Positions 1 through 9,062 of a DNA stretch of 61,768 nucleotides are shown here, one piece after another. The stretch is from Rhizobium sp. LC145 (lineage in GTDB: Bacteria; Pseudomonadota; Alphaproteobacteria; Rhizobiales; Rhizobiaceae). The position numbers and the translations under genes were made by a program. The stretch lies in contig NZ_LBHV01000017.1 in NCBI RefSeq assembly GCF_001005825.1, positions 1-61,768 on the forward strand. Reading direction: 5' to 3'. Position 1 is the first letter of the stretch, and each line of letters begins with the position of its first letter. Below the pieces are notes generated by a model. That model was not told the origin of the DNA, ran no database searches, and saw only the letters and a program-made list of their open reading frames with translations.

Positions 1-88
1 ACTGCTTCGGCGCGCTGGCGCGCGATAGGGGCCAGAGCCTCGTGCCCTTGCCGCCGGCCATGATGACGGGAATGATCCTGGTGCTCAA
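1..88 (-). CDS. Mannose-1-phosphate guanylyltransferase, N-terminal fragment cut by window edge
   Basis: Only about 29 codons are present, running off the left edge. The peptide contains VIMAGGKGTRLWPLSR, the signature nucleotide-binding loop of GDP-mannose pyrophosphorylases (ManC/XanB/NoeJ type), which make GDP-mannose from mannose-1-phosphate and GTP. The start is taken as TTG at 88, because an in-frame stop lies just upstream (104-106) and a GGAG sits 8 nt before it. No ATG lies ahead of the motif. A GDP-mannose enzyme at the border of a polysaccharide locus fits precursor supply. Fusion to a phosphomannose isomerase domain cannot be judged from this fragment. Confidence 0.8.
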   Translation of the reverse strand, partial: MSTRIIPVIMAGGKGTRLWPLSRASAPKQ

Positions 89-538
89 CTCACGATCTCC
101 AATTCATTCGTTGCAAAGCATTACGATGCTTGGTGACGCGACCCTGTAGCGCACGGGTTACCAACTCGAATAATAAGCTCCCCGGCGGAATTTTGCGCTG
201 CACAAAACAAAAGCAATCTTGTGAGGAAAAGGCAAGTAGCTAAAAAGCAAAAGAACCAGACGTTCCAGAAGAAACTGTCAGAAAATGCGACGTCGCCACG
301 AACAGGCCGGCCGCGTTACCACAAACATGAGGTAAATTCCAGCAAGGCCGACAGATACGCCTGATGGTGTAGCTCCTTCATCAGAAAGGCGTACGTCGTC
401 CGATATAATGTTTTCTATCACCCCTCGCGAGGTTACCTTCTTCCGAAGCCCGGCTTTGCGAAGAGAGGCGGGCAAGGGGGTTGCACCAGATGTGCGGACA
501 TCGACCGCCATGGCAGCCAGCGATGTCGAGCAAGCGCA
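89..538. other. Intergenic region between guanylyltransferase and SyrA/ExoX-like gene
   Basis: About 450 bases without a convincing gene. It separates two divergently oriented genes and must hold both promoters. Its left half is relatively AT-rich (about 200-260). I see no clear inverted repeat or recognisable operator. Confidence 0.5.
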
Positions 539-781
539 ATGAGGGGCGTTCCTGCAATGGGGCCGGTGCTGAAGAGGTGCGTGAAACTGCTGTCCGCGCC
601 GGCGGCTCTGGCGCAGACTACGATCGCCTCCGTAGCCTTCGGTATCGTTACCTACCTGTATGATGGAAATGGATGGACGGCGCTCGTCTATACGCTCAGC
701 TGCTTCCTCCTTCTGCAGGTCGGCTATTTCGCAGGCATCGTCTACATGGTCTGGGCAGAGCACAAGGATAGATCGAAATAG
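539..781 (+). CDS. SyrA/ExoX-like exopolysaccharide regulatory membrane peptide
   Basis: An 80-residue protein with two predicted membrane segments (about residues 23-45 and 48-70) and a charged C-terminus (WAEHKDRSK). The pattern of a short hydrophobic pair containing LLQVGYF resembles rhizobial ExoX/PsiA/SyrA-type peptides, which act at the inner membrane to modulate exopolysaccharide production. The family assignment is from memory of that pattern, not an alignment. The start may instead be the ATG at 557, which has AGGGG upstream; the first ATG has no clear ribosome site. Its position at the head of an EPS locus supports the call. Confidence 0.6.
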   Translation: MRGVPAMGPVLKRCVKLLSAPAALAQTTIASVAFGIVTYLYDGNGWTALVYTLSCFLLLQVGYFAGIVYMVWAEHKDRSK

Positions 782-859
782 CTCGAACCGGTTTGCCGCC
801 TTGGGGTAAAAACATAACCAAGAGGCCACAAACCTTGATGATCAGAGGATCGATCTAGC

Positions 860-1590
860 ATGTCTTTTCTTGCGAATGCGAGATCCTGGTTGTCGGCCCT
901 GTCGGAGAGCGATGCGCAAAATATCGCCCGGCGAATTGATGCCGAAGGATTTTTCTGCTTGCCATCTTTCTTGACGGAAGAAGACCTTCGCGGGCTGCGC
1001 AGCTTCGTGGCATCAGCTATTGCTTCCGCCGGACATCAAACCGTTTCGCTCAATCGCGATCAACTGACCGGGACCGGACTGGATGTGCTGGCCGACCTGG
1101 CCCAGTTCCGGGCGCCCCCGTCTCTGCTCCATCGGATTTGGCGGGCCGGCGCCCGAGGTTCGCTTCCATCAGGTCTTGCGTTGCCTGACGGGCGAAAGCG
1201 TCTCGAAGCATTCCTTGTCATTCCATTACGATTCCACGCCATCACCGCGCTCGTTCCGGTGGAGATCCCGGCTCACGGCCAGCGGGGTGACTTCCTGATC
1301 ATTCCGAGTACGCGCGGGATCAGGGGGAACTATTTTTTCAACCTCGTCGACAAGGTCATTCTGGACAACTGGGCCACGCAGCGGCTCCTGCGCACGCGTT
1401 TCGTTGAGGAGAAGCGGATAAAGCGCGTGCCGATGGTACCCGACAATCTCTACCTGTTCTGGGGGTACCGCAGTATTCACACCAACGAACCGGTCGACGC
1501 GGGCGCGGTGCGTGCAACCGCGCTGTTCCATTACGCCGATCCGCATGCCGGATCGGTTATGAAGCGCCGGCTCGGCCGCGGCCAGCGGCC
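860..1590 (+). pseudogene. 2-oxoglutarate/Fe(II) (phytanoyl-CoA-type) dioxygenase, frame-disrupted
   Basis: The reading frame from ATG 860 is convincing to about 1130 and again from about 1240 to 1560. Between them the sensible protein is in the +1 frame (SLSFHYDS, including the HxD iron-ligand motif as HYD). The frame then returns, giving ITALVPVEIP and the distal half with SIHTNEP and a likely second His ligand. So two compensating frame changes interrupt the gene. Literal frame-1 translation replaces the iron-binding segment with unrelated residues. No natural stop follows near 1560-1600: the open frame runs on antisense through the neighbouring glycosyltransferase, so a third lesion or a lost C-terminus is likely. 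Probable role in modifying an EPS or lipid precursor is inference. Sequencing error is an alternative. Confidence 0.65.
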
Positions 1591-1612
1591 TCCGGTTAGA
1601 AGCGCCTGTCTT

Positions 1613-2695
1613 TCAGGACGCCACCGCGGTGGCTTTAGATCCCTTCGGAAGGGCGGAAAGATAGACCTCCACGGTCTCGCGAGCTACGCGATCGATCGCA
1701 AGATGTTCTATGCGCACCTGGCTGCGTTCCCGCCACATGCGAATTTGCTCGGAACTCGCCAGAAGATCGCAGAGAGCTCCGGCCAATGCCTGCGGGTCCC
1801 GGGGCGGAACCAGAATTCCGGCAGCGCCGAATTCCAGCAGTTGAGGAATGCCGTCGATATCGGTCCCGATGATCGCGCATCCCGCTTCGCGTGCCTCGGA
1901 AAGGACGAGTGGCGCTGGGTCGGCATGCGACGGCAGAACGAAAATGTCCGCTCCCGCCATCAGGGGAAAGGGGTCGTCGACGGCACCGACGAAAGTAATG
2001 GCCTCAGCACATCCTGTATCGGAGGCCAGTTGCCGGTAGGCGGCCTCGAAGGGGCCGCCGCCTGCGATATACAGACGCGCCTCAGGGTGTCGAGAATGTG
2101 CGAGACGGAAGGCCTCCAGGAGATCGGGCAGACCCTTGCGGGGGTGAAGCCCGCCGACGAAAAGGATGCCGGGATGCGAAAGGTCCGCGGGCGAACGGTC
2201 GCGCCCTTCGAACCGTGCCGATCCGATCGTCCCGTTGAGGACAATCCGCAGTTTGCTCTCCGCCACGCCGCGACGCCGCATGGAAGCCCCGACTGCCTCG
2301 CTGACGGCAATGACGCGCGTGCCAAGGCCCATCAGGCTAGCGCTTTTCTCGAATTCGTTGTGCACCGTCGTGACCAGGGGAATGGCGCCTACCTTGCATA
2401 GCGGAAAGGAGAGGACCGCACTCGTCATCATGTGCGCATGCACGACGTCCGGCTTCCAGCCGCGCATTTGACCAAGCAGCGCCGGCAGAGATTTCAGCAG
2501 GGGCACCGGCTTTCTCTGTTGATCCAGAAAGAATGTCTTGATCCTGTTCCTGTGAAGAAGCGCGTCGAAATCGCCGCCGCCGCTTACGACGCAAACCTCA
2601 TGGCCCATCTTTGCCTGGGCGCATGCCAGATCGACGGCTGCGTGAACATTGCCGTTCAGGCGTTGGGTGTGGTTGAGAATATGCATTATCCGCAT
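1613..2695 (-). CDS. GT4-family glycosyltransferase
   Basis: A 360-residue retaining glycosyltransferase with a two-Rossmann (GT-B) layout. The N-terminal half begins MRIMHILNHTQRLNG and contains VVHAHMM. The C-terminal nucleotide-sugar domain shows ILFVGGLHPRKG and the acidic region DIFVLPSHADPAPLVLSEA (EX7E-like). It would add one sugar to the lipid-linked EPS repeat at the cytoplasmic face. It converges on the damaged dioxygenase gene and is followed on the same strand by nothing obvious. Donor and acceptor cannot be told from sequence. Confidence 0.85.
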   Translation of the reverse strand: MRIMHILNHTQRLNGNVHAAVDLACAQAKMGHEVCVVSGGGDFDALLHRNRIKTFFLDQQRKPVPLLKSLPALLGQMRGWKPDVVHAHMMTSAVLSFPLCKVGAIPLVTTVHNEFEKSASLMGLGTRVIAVSEAVGASMRRRGVAESKLRIVLNGTIGSARFEGRDRSPADLSHPGILFVGGLHPRKGLPDLLEAFRLAHSRHPEARLYIAGGGPFEAAYRQLASDTGCAEAITFVGAVDDPFPLMAGADIFVLPSHADPAPLVLSEAREAGCAIIGTDIDGIPQLLEFGAAGILVPPRDPQALAGALCDLLASSEQIRMWRERSQVRIEHLAIDRVARETVEVYLSALPKGSKATAVAS

Positions 2696-2774
2696 TGAGC
2701 TTCCCTATTGGTTCTGGCTGGCGATGAGAACCCGCCCGTGCGGCTGCATTTCCGAGCCGCAAGGGCGGTGGGGG

Positions 2775-4115
2775 CTACTGGGGTGTCCGTTTGAAGTCGA
2801 GCGCGGCCTCCGCATCCAGCGTGGTGGCGCGGGCGGTGGGCAGATAGTTGAAGCCGCCATGGCGCCCGAAGGATTCGATGCCAAACGCGCGAAGCGTCTT
2901 GATGGCGTCGGCTGCGTGCTGCGCGGCGCCTTGCCGATAGATGGGGTAGGCGTTGGTGAGGACCTGGCTACCCTCAAGTTTCAGATCGCCACGAAACAAC
3001 CGGTTGGCGCGCACATGTTCGCGGAAATCGGTCTCCGCATTCGCGATCGAGCCGCCAACATGATCGGCGATGACCTCTGCCGCAAAATACTCCCTGCCAT
3101 TCGCGCGCCCATAGAAGTCGGAGTAGACGGTAAGCCGTTTCCACGCCCCATCATGAGAAAAATTGTAGATGATGGATTGCCGGAAACCGCGCTCCCCGGA
3201 AAAGCTGAAGTAGAGGCTGATCAGCGTGATCGTTTCAAGACGGTGCTGCTGCTCCAGCGCGCATAGGCTTTGCGTTTGCTCGAGCGGTATCGTTGAGATC
3301 AGTTTGGGAGTTGCAAGAACGCGATCGCTCAGATGGAGATGGAACTGGCCATGAACCTTTTCGATGGACTTCATCTGCGCGCCCAATTCGAAATGGACCC
3401 CGCGCTGCTCCAGGTGCTCCCGTGCCGGATCGTAGAGACGGGCGAAGCCGGCCTTTGGGCGGGCCAGTTGTCTGTTCCGCACGCCTGAAGCCTTCGAAGG
3501 GAGGAGCCGGCGTACGAGATTGCCCAACGAGGCATGCTCGCTGATCCACTGCATGCGCTTCTTCGCCAGTTCGATATCGATCTTTTCCGGAGCGATCCCG
3601 TAAAATCGCTTCATGTAAGACTCCAGCCCCGAGTGCCAGAGCAGGTATCCACCGATCCAGTAACGCGAGAATTCCTTGGCGTTCCGCATCCGGCGTTGGA
3701 AGAGGCGGGCATAGAGCACGGAGGCCATGATGCGGATCATTCCCAGCCCGCCGGCGCGGATGATGTCGTCGCGAACGGAAATCGGATAGTTTGTGATCAC
3801 TCCCTGAGGGTTCAGTCGCCCCCACTCGGGCTCTATCGGCACATACAATGGAAGAAGCTCAGGAAAATGCGCCAGCAGCGGTGAGTCATCCTGAAAAATG
3901 AGGCTGCCGACGTCGAAGGTATAGTCATCCGAGGACCAGTGGATATGGTTGCCGCCGATCCGGTCATATTCGTCCACCACCAGAATATGGCGATATCCCT
4001 GGTCGATGAGGACCGAGGCCGCGACCAGACCGCTCACGCCAGCTCCAAGTATAATGACGTCATATTCCATAACGGGACTGGTTTGATGCGGGGTCCGACG
4101 GCCTGAGTCATTCAT
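2775..4115 (-). CDS. FAD-dependent oxidoreductase, UDP-galactopyranose-mutase-like
   Basis: A 446-residue flavoprotein. The N-terminal dinucleotide-binding fold reads VIILGAGVSGLVAA, followed by VVDEYDRIGGNHIHW and GSLIFQDD. These are typical of the UDP-galactopyranose mutase / protoporphyrinogen-oxidase-like amine oxidase superfamily. It probably rearranges or oxidises a nucleotide sugar for the EPS; the exact substrate is unknown. I chose the ATG at 4115 (MNDSG) because GGAGG lies just upstream. An in-frame ATG at 4127 overlaps that ribosome site and is less likely. Confidence 0.7.
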   Translation of the reverse strand: MNDSGRRTPHQTSPVMEYDVIILGAGVSGLVAASVLIDQGYRHILVVDEYDRIGGNHIHWSSDDYTFDVGSLIFQDDSPLLAHFPELLPLYVPIEPEWGRLNPQGVITNYPISVRDDIIRAGGLGMIRIMASVLYARLFQRRMRNAKEFSRYWIGGYLLWHSGLESYMKRFYGIAPEKIDIELAKKRMQWISEHASLGNLVRRLLPSKASGVRNRQLARPKAGFARLYDPAREHLEQRGVHFELGAQMKSIEKVHGQFHLHLSDRVLATPKLISTIPLEQTQSLCALEQQHRLETITLISLYFSFSGERGFRQSIIYNFSHDGAWKRLTVYSDFYGRANGREYFAAEVIADHVGGSIANAETDFREHVRANRLFRGDLKLEGSQVLTNAYPIYRQGAAQHAADAIKTLRAFGIESFGRHGGFNYLPTARATTLDAEAALDFKRTPQ

Positions 4116-4409
4116 GAAGACCTCCATCGTTAGAGCTAGTAAATTCAGAGTAGCGCTCTGTTTTTAAAAGTCGACACTTTCCATTTATTCTAAAAATTAG
4201 TCAGAACAGACTAGATGTGCTTATATTTTGTTCAATTATTATGACATTGTCAAAAAAATTTAACTTGATGGCCTTCGCGCCGCTTTGTTATATTTATGGG
4301 TGGCGTTGCTTTTGTTTGAAACGAAATTGGACGGGCGGCGTTCTCTCCCGATGGTAAGTTTACATCGACATCAGGGCGGCGACAAAGTGACGGTGCGAGG
4401 GAGTGTCTG
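4116..4409. other. AT-rich divergent intergenic region
   Basis: About 290 bases between the leftward flavoprotein gene and the rightward HAD gene, clearly more AT-rich than its surroundings (especially 4160-4270). It must contain the divergent promoters. A small hairpin (CAGAG/CTCTG at 4146-4160 followed by five T) is visible, but its position upstream of both genes argues against a normal terminator role. Confidence 0.5.
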
Positions 4410-6374
4410 ATGCTGCGACGAAGCCTCGATGATCTCAAGCGGCCTCTCCCTCATGTCCATCTGATAACCACGGATGTGTTCGATACCTTGCTGCTGCGGC
4501 ATGGGCGGTCTCTACGATCCCGGATTGTGGCCGGCGAGGAGCAATTCGCGCGCTTCCTGCAAAATGCAGGCTCTTTCATCCACCCGTATGAGCTTGTTCG
4601 CGCTAGGCTGCTTGCGGAACGGTTTGCCTATCGCGCGCTGAATGCGGGATGCGGGGCTGGCGAGGTGCGCCTCGCGGACGTCATCAGCCGACAGCTTGCA
4701 ATTCTTGGCCTCCCGCAAGCTTTGATCGACCGGCGGCTGGAAATCGAAATCGCCATAGAAAAGCATGCGCTTTTTGCAAACGGCGATCTAGCCATGATGT
4801 TGAGGTGCCAACGGGAAGCGGGAGTGAAGGTGGTCGCGGTCAGCGATACCGGCCTTCCGGGCGGGAAGGTCGCCGAGCTGATCGACTATTTTCATGGTCC
4901 GGGGCTTATCGACAGGGTCTACTCCAGCGCTGATCTGCAGGCGAGCAAAAGACAGGGCAAGCTGTTTCTGAAGGTTCTGGAGGCCGAAGGCGTCTCCGCA
5001 GACCGGGTCCTGCATATCGGCGACGACCCGTCGGCCGATAGCCTCGTTCCTAACCGCATGGGAATTCAAGCGGTCCACCTGCCGAAAGCGGCTTTCAAAC
5101 ATCTTCTGTCGCGTGCGGACGGAGCTCTGACGGAAACCATACGGCAGGCGAAGCGCAGAGTTGCCCGGCGGAATTCGATCCCGCCCATCGGTGATCCGGT
5201 ATCATTCGGCAGAAGCGTATTTGGCCCGATCGTTGCGGAGTTTTGCCTTCTTCTCTGGCTTTATTTCCAGCAGGCAGCCAGCGATCGCAACTCCGCAATC
5301 GTTTTCTGCGCCCGCGGCGGCATCGGGATTAGGGAAGCGTTCGAGCGATTTCAGGCTTCGTTCGGACTGTCGCTACCGATAAAGCGCGAAAACATCTTGA
5401 TCTCGCGACTAATTGCGGCCCGGGCGGCAATCGGAATGAGAAGCTCGGTCGTGCTCGATGAGCTGGCGCGCGAGTTCGGCGGGGCAAGTTTTGCAGCGGT
5501 GGGAAATGCACTCGGCGGCGGGCGGTATGACTTTCCGGCGATCTGGCGGCAGAAATTCGAAGCGGGCCGCTTTTTCGCGCTGCTTGACACCGATGCCGGA
5601 CGCGACGTCGATCAGGACATCCGCAGCCAAAATGACCTTCTCAAGATCCATCTACAGCAGATTGCCGATGAAGCGAAGCGGATCATTCTCTGCGATACGG
5701 GCCTTTATGGCAGTACCCAGAGGCTGTTGTCGGCCGGACTACCTGACCGTGACCTCGAAACGGTGCAGTTTGCGCGCTGCAATTACAAGGGGCTGAGCGA
5801 AGACCATTTTTCCAAGGTCGCAGGCTTGGTCGTGGAAGACCGGTTCTACAACCCGTTCAAGGTGAGAACGGTGGTCTTGCGATATTGGCAAATCATCGAA
5901 AGCCTGTTCGAACCCACGGTTCCCTCGGTCAATTATCTGAGCATGGCGGAGGATGGAACGGTTGTCGGAAACTGCGGTGAGATAGGTTACGGCAAGCTCG
6001 ACCCAGCCAAGGGCAATCCGCTGTTGGCGGGCGCGCTGCAATATATCGACGAGCTGAGAAGCGGCGCGAACATCCTCCGGGAGGCCGATTGCGCCTGGTT
6101 GAGGCTGAAGCAAGCGATCATCAACCCGACCGAAGAGGACATGGTCGTCCTCGGAGTGGGCCCTCGATCCGTGGATTTCGGGCGCCCCGATCTGGTGCCG
6201 ATCGTAGGCCAGGCGCAGCAAGCCAGCATCGGCCATCAGCTGATTGCGGTGAAGTCCCACCTGTGGCGCGAGGGAGCAATTGCACGGGACTTTCCTCGCT
6301 TGAAGCCGGCTCTGTTGCGCGCCGTGGAGATGGCACATGTTCTGCGCAGCGTTTCAGCGCGGATCAATCTTTGA
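4410..6374 (+). CDS. Large HAD-superfamily protein of the EPS locus
   Basis: A 654-residue protein. The first about 235 residues form a HAD-like hydrolase: motif I TTDVFDTLLLR near residue 20 supplies the nucleophile and acid/base aspartates, VSDTG near 145 is motif II, and HIGDDPSAD near 197 is motif IV. The remaining roughly 400 residues resemble extensions found on HAD proteins in polysaccharide clusters but contain no glycosyltransferase motif I recognise. The HAD part predicts a phosphatase acting on a sugar or lipid phosphate. The ATG at 4410 follows a GCGAGGGAG ribosome site. The C-terminal function is unknown. Confidence 0.7.
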   Translation: MLRRSLDDLKRPLPHVHLITTDVFDTLLLRHGRSLRSRIVAGEEQFARFLQNAGSFIHPYELVRARLLAERFAYRALNAGCGAGEVRLADVISRQLAILGLPQALIDRRLEIEIAIEKHALFANGDLAMMLRCQREAGVKVVAVSDTGLPGGKVAELIDYFHGPGLIDRVYSSADLQASKRQGKLFLKVLEAEGVSADRVLHIGDDPSADSLVPNRMGIQAVHLPKAAFKHLLSRADGALTETIRQAKRRVARRNSIPPIGDPVSFGRSVFGPIVAEFCLLLWLYFQQAASDRNSAIVFCARGGIGIREAFERFQASFGLSLPIKRENILISRLIAARAAIGMRSSVVLDELAREFGGASFAAVGNALGGGRYDFPAIWRQKFEAGRFFALLDTDAGRDVDQDIRSQNDLLKIHLQQIADEAKRIILCDTGLYGSTQRLLSAGLPDRDLETVQFARCNYKGLSEDHFSKVAGLVVEDRFYNPFKVRTVVLRYWQIIESLFEPTVPSVNYLSMAEDGTVVGNCGEIGYGKLDPAKGNPLLAGALQYIDELRSGANILREADCAWLRLKQAIINPTEEDMVVLGVGPRSVDFGRPDLVPIVGQAQQASIGHQLIAVKSHLWREGAIARDFPRLKPALLRAVEMAHVLRSVSARINL

Positions 6375-6384
6375 CGAACGGGGA

Positions 6385-6416
6385 GCACCTGCCGCTTGAG
6401 GAGAAACAGCAGGTGC
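6385..6416 (+). terminator. Stem-loop downstream of the HAD gene
   Basis: A perfect 8-bp inverted repeat (GCACCTGC at 6385-6392, GCAGGTGC at 6409-6416) with a 16-base loop begins about 10 bases past the stop codon of the HAD gene. No T-run follows, so it may be a weak or Rho-assisted terminator or an mRNA-stabilising hairpin. Confidence 0.35.
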
Positions 6417-6504
6417 GGAACTATCGGGGATTTTCACGGTGGTTGATGCATATGTGCCCTTTAGCCGCCATGGCATTCCGGACTTAGGATAAACAGCCGC
6501 AGAC

Positions 6505-7971
6505 GTGGCTGTAAAAGGGATCGGTGTCTCCATGCTTGCTTGGGCAGCTCTCAAAGGTGCCGGTTGGCTTGTTTTTTCTCGCTTCGTCGGCCGCCTGATC
6601 GATTTTTTCACCTTATTGATACTCGCACGTCTTCTCCTGCCTGAGGAATTCGGGCTCGTGGCGCTCGCCATGGCGCTCGTCGTGGTGGTCGACACCGTAT
6701 TGGAGGTTCCGGTCACCCAGGCACTCGTGCGGCTTGCTTCCGTCGACAAGACGCACCTGGATACAGGCTTTACTCTGGGCGTCTTGCGAAGCGCGGCGAT
6801 CGGCCTGGTCCTTCTTGCCGCCATCTGGCCCTATTCCCTGATCAACGGCAATCCTTTGCTGGCGCCAGTGATTGCGGTCATGGCTGTTGCCCCCGTCGTC
6901 AAGGGTTTCATAAGTCCCGCGATCGTTTGCTTTGCCCGCGACCTCGATTTCCGCCCCACGTTTCTTATGGAAATTACGAGCAAGCTCTGCGCCTTTGCCG
7001 CCGCGGTCGCTACGGTGTTTTTCGGTGGCGCCTATTGGGCGCTCGTCACAAATTTCGTCACGAGTGCCGTCATGGCCACTCTGATCTCCTATGTCATCGC
7101 GCCTTACCGACCGAAGCTCTCGCTGAAGCGCCTGCCGGACTTCGCCGGTTTTGTGGGTTGGTTCAGCTCGGCGCAGCTGATCTCGGCGCTGAACTGGCAA
7201 TTTGATCGTTTCCTGATCGGCGCGACCGGCAACAACGCGATGCTCGGGCGTTATGTGGTTGCCAACGACATGGCGGTAGTTCCCACTCAAAGCATCATCG
7301 GCCCGGCACTGCAGCCGGTCATGGCCGCCTTTTCCCAGATCAGCGCCGATGAACAGCGGATGAAGTTCGCCTTCCTCAAGGCGGCGCGCTTTGCCATGCT
7401 GATCTCGGTCCCAACGTCTTTGGGGATTGCCCTGACCGCCGATCTCGTCACCGAAATCCTGCTTGGGCCGCAGTGGCGGGATGCAGCCTTCTATTTGAGC
7501 CTGCTTGCTCTTTCCGTCATCCCCATTCCTTATTTCCAGACGCTTTATTCTGCCGGTCTTGCGCTGGATCGCCCGGAGATCGTCTTCAAACTGAACGCAA
7601 TCGATCTTGGCATGCGGGTCCCTCTGATCTCGATCGGCTTCAGCCAATTTTCCGTCAGCGGCGCCTGCTTCGCCCGCATTCTGTTGTCGTTCGTGATGTT
7701 TGCGTTCTACCTCAGGGAGGCGCAGCAGATATTGGGATTGGGGATATGGCAGCAGCTCCAAAAGCTCTGGAAGATAGTCTTTTCCGCCTGCGTCATGACC
7801 ATCGTCGTTATCTGGCTGCGGGAGGAATTGGCGGCATATGGCCTTCACGTGATGTTGGAGCTCGCCGTGGTGGCGGCGATCGGGGCGGCAAGCTATTTCG
7901 GTACGCTGTTTGCGCTTGGAATCCGGCTCGAGGCGGGACGAGGGCGGCTGGAGTTGATCGATCGGCGATAG
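6505..7971 (+). CDS. Wzx-type oligosaccharide flippase
   Basis: A 488-residue polytopic membrane protein with about 12-14 hydrophobic segments, of the MATE-like lipid-linked oligosaccharide flippase group (Wzx, ExoT-like). The segment SRFVGRLIDFFTLLILARLLLP-like near residue 25-45 is characteristic of this family. It would move the completed undecaprenyl-diphosphate repeat across the inner membrane. The GTG at 6505 is the longest plausible start; the ATG at 6532 (MLAWAALK) is a good alternative. It lies convergent to a GT2 gene only a few bases away. Confidence 0.85.
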   Translation: MAVKGIGVSMLAWAALKGAGWLVFSRFVGRLIDFFTLLILARLLLPEEFGLVALAMALVVVVDTVLEVPVTQALVRLASVDKTHLDTGFTLGVLRSAAIGLVLLAAIWPYSLINGNPLLAPVIAVMAVAPVVKGFISPAIVCFARDLDFRPTFLMEITSKLCAFAAAVATVFFGGAYWALVTNFVTSAVMATLISYVIAPYRPKLSLKRLPDFAGFVGWFSSAQLISALNWQFDRFLIGATGNNAMLGRYVVANDMAVVPTQSIIGPALQPVMAAFSQISADEQRMKFAFLKAARFAMLISVPTSLGIALTADLVTEILLGPQWRDAAFYLSLLALSVIPIPYFQTLYSAGLALDRPEIVFKLNAIDLGMRVPLISIGFSQFSVSGACFARILLSFVMFAFYLREAQQILGLGIWQQLQKLWKIVFSACVMTIVVIWLREELAAYGLHVMLELAVVAAIGAASYFGTLFALGIRLEAGRGRLELIDRR

Positions 7972-7973
7972 TC

Positions 7974-9062
7974 TCAGATCAGTGCCTGAAGGAGACCGCG
8001 CATAGAACGCGTTCCCGGGCCCAGACGATAGGCCAGACCCCGGCGAGCGCGTTCGTTCGGAAGCAGGCAGGTGATGATGAAGAACGCCGTCATCGCAGTC
8101 TTCGTCTTGACGGGGTGATCATCGCCCCAGAGCCGCGCCAGCAATTGGCCGAGCCTGCCTGGTCCGACCGGTTCGTTTTCCACGACCGAAAGATAGAAGC
8201 GACGCTCCAGATAGAAATAGGACTTCTCCGCACGAACGAGGTCCGAGGCCTGCCCGGACCTGGTCAGGATTTGCCGCAGATGCTCCATTCGATCGACGAA
8301 CCGATGGAGGTCACGCCGCAGCGACTGAGGGTTAAGCTGGTCCCCGAAACCGGAATCGTTGCTATCATGCACACGGTAAAGGCCGAGCTCCTCGGAAAGA
8401 CTCACCACGTCTCCAAAGAAGGGGGCGGCGAACAAAATGACGCCGTCGACGGCTTTGTCGTAGTCGACCTCCTCGAGCAGGGAGCACACGTCGCGCCTGA
8501 ATACGTTGCCCGATGTGGGTGGGGTGGCATAGGCGCCGGTCTGCAGAACGCGCCTTGCGAGCTGCCTTCCCCGAAATGCCTGAAGCTCAGGCACAGGCCC
8601 GCTGATAATTTGCCCGTCGCAGTTTATCCTCTTCAGAGGAAACTGGAGTTTTGCAACGCCTCCATCGAGCCTCGCAACGATGATCTCGAGAGACCCCGGC
8701 AGAAGTTCGTCATCGGCATCGAGGAATAGCACGAAAGGTGCTTCGGTCTGCTTGAGGCCGTAAAGGCAGGCCGCCCTTTGCCCGCCGTTTTCGATGCGAT
8801 ATGCCCGTGCGCCCGTCTCCGCGATGGCCTCCCAGGAACCGTCGGTGGAGCCGTCATCGATGACGACAAGCTCGCAGACCTCGCATTGTTGCGACTGGAC
8901 GCTGCGGATCGCCCTCCCGACATACCGGGCGTAGTTGTAGCAAGAAACGATGACGGCCAGCTTGGGTGTGCCGCTTGTTCTCTTCGCACCCTCCCCACTT
9001 GCAGGCGCCGCATCAGCGGAAGCCCTGTTGAGCAACGCGGAAGGGTCGTGCCGCGGCTTCAT
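7974..9062 (-). CDS. GT2-family glycosyltransferase
   Basis: A 362-residue inverting transferase with the GT-A motifs AVIVSCYNYARYV (start of the fold, near residue 36), VVIDDGSTDGSW, and the metal-binding LFLDADDE. It should add a sugar to the EPS repeat on the cytoplasmic side. Its ATG overlaps the stop of the upstream Wzz/ExoP-like gene (ATGA at 9059-9062), so it is translationally coupled and the last gene of the leftward EPS operon that starts at 13590. Confidence 0.85.
   Translation of the reverse strand: MKPRHDPSALLNRASADAAPASGEGAKRTSGTPKLAVIVSCYNYARYVGRAIRSVQSQQCEVCELVVIDDGSTDGSWEAIAETGARAYRIENGGQRAACLYGLKQTEAPFVLFLDADDELLPGSLEIIVARLDGGVAKLQFPLKRINCDGQIISGPVPELQAFRGRQLARRVLQTGAYATPPTSGNVFRRDVCSLLEEVDYDKAVDGVILFAAPFFGDVVSLSEELGLYRVHDSNDSGFGDQLNPQSLRRDLHRFVDRMEHLRQILTRSGQASDLVRAEKSYFYLERRFYLSVVENEPVGPGRLGQLLARLWGDDHPVKTKTAMTAFFIITCLLPNERARRGLAYRLGPGTRSMRGLLQALI

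Noticed and set aside
278..829. Minus-strand 183-codon frame covering the SyrA/ExoX-like gene
   Set aside because: Composition is random-like and lacks a domain; the plus-strand 80-residue frame has membrane segments and family character.
1591..2401. Extension of the dioxygenase frame across the glycosyltransferase gene
   Set aside because: This part is antisense to a clear GT4 gene and encodes no dioxygenase-like sequence, so I cut the feature near 1590.
4146..4165. Hairpin with T-run as intrinsic terminator
   Set aside because: It lies in a divergent promoter region, upstream of both flanking genes, so termination there makes little sense.
6613..7848. Minus-strand 411-codon frame opposite the flippase
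   Set aside because: Charged, low-complexity peptide with no domain; the plus-strand protein is a typical polytopic flippase.
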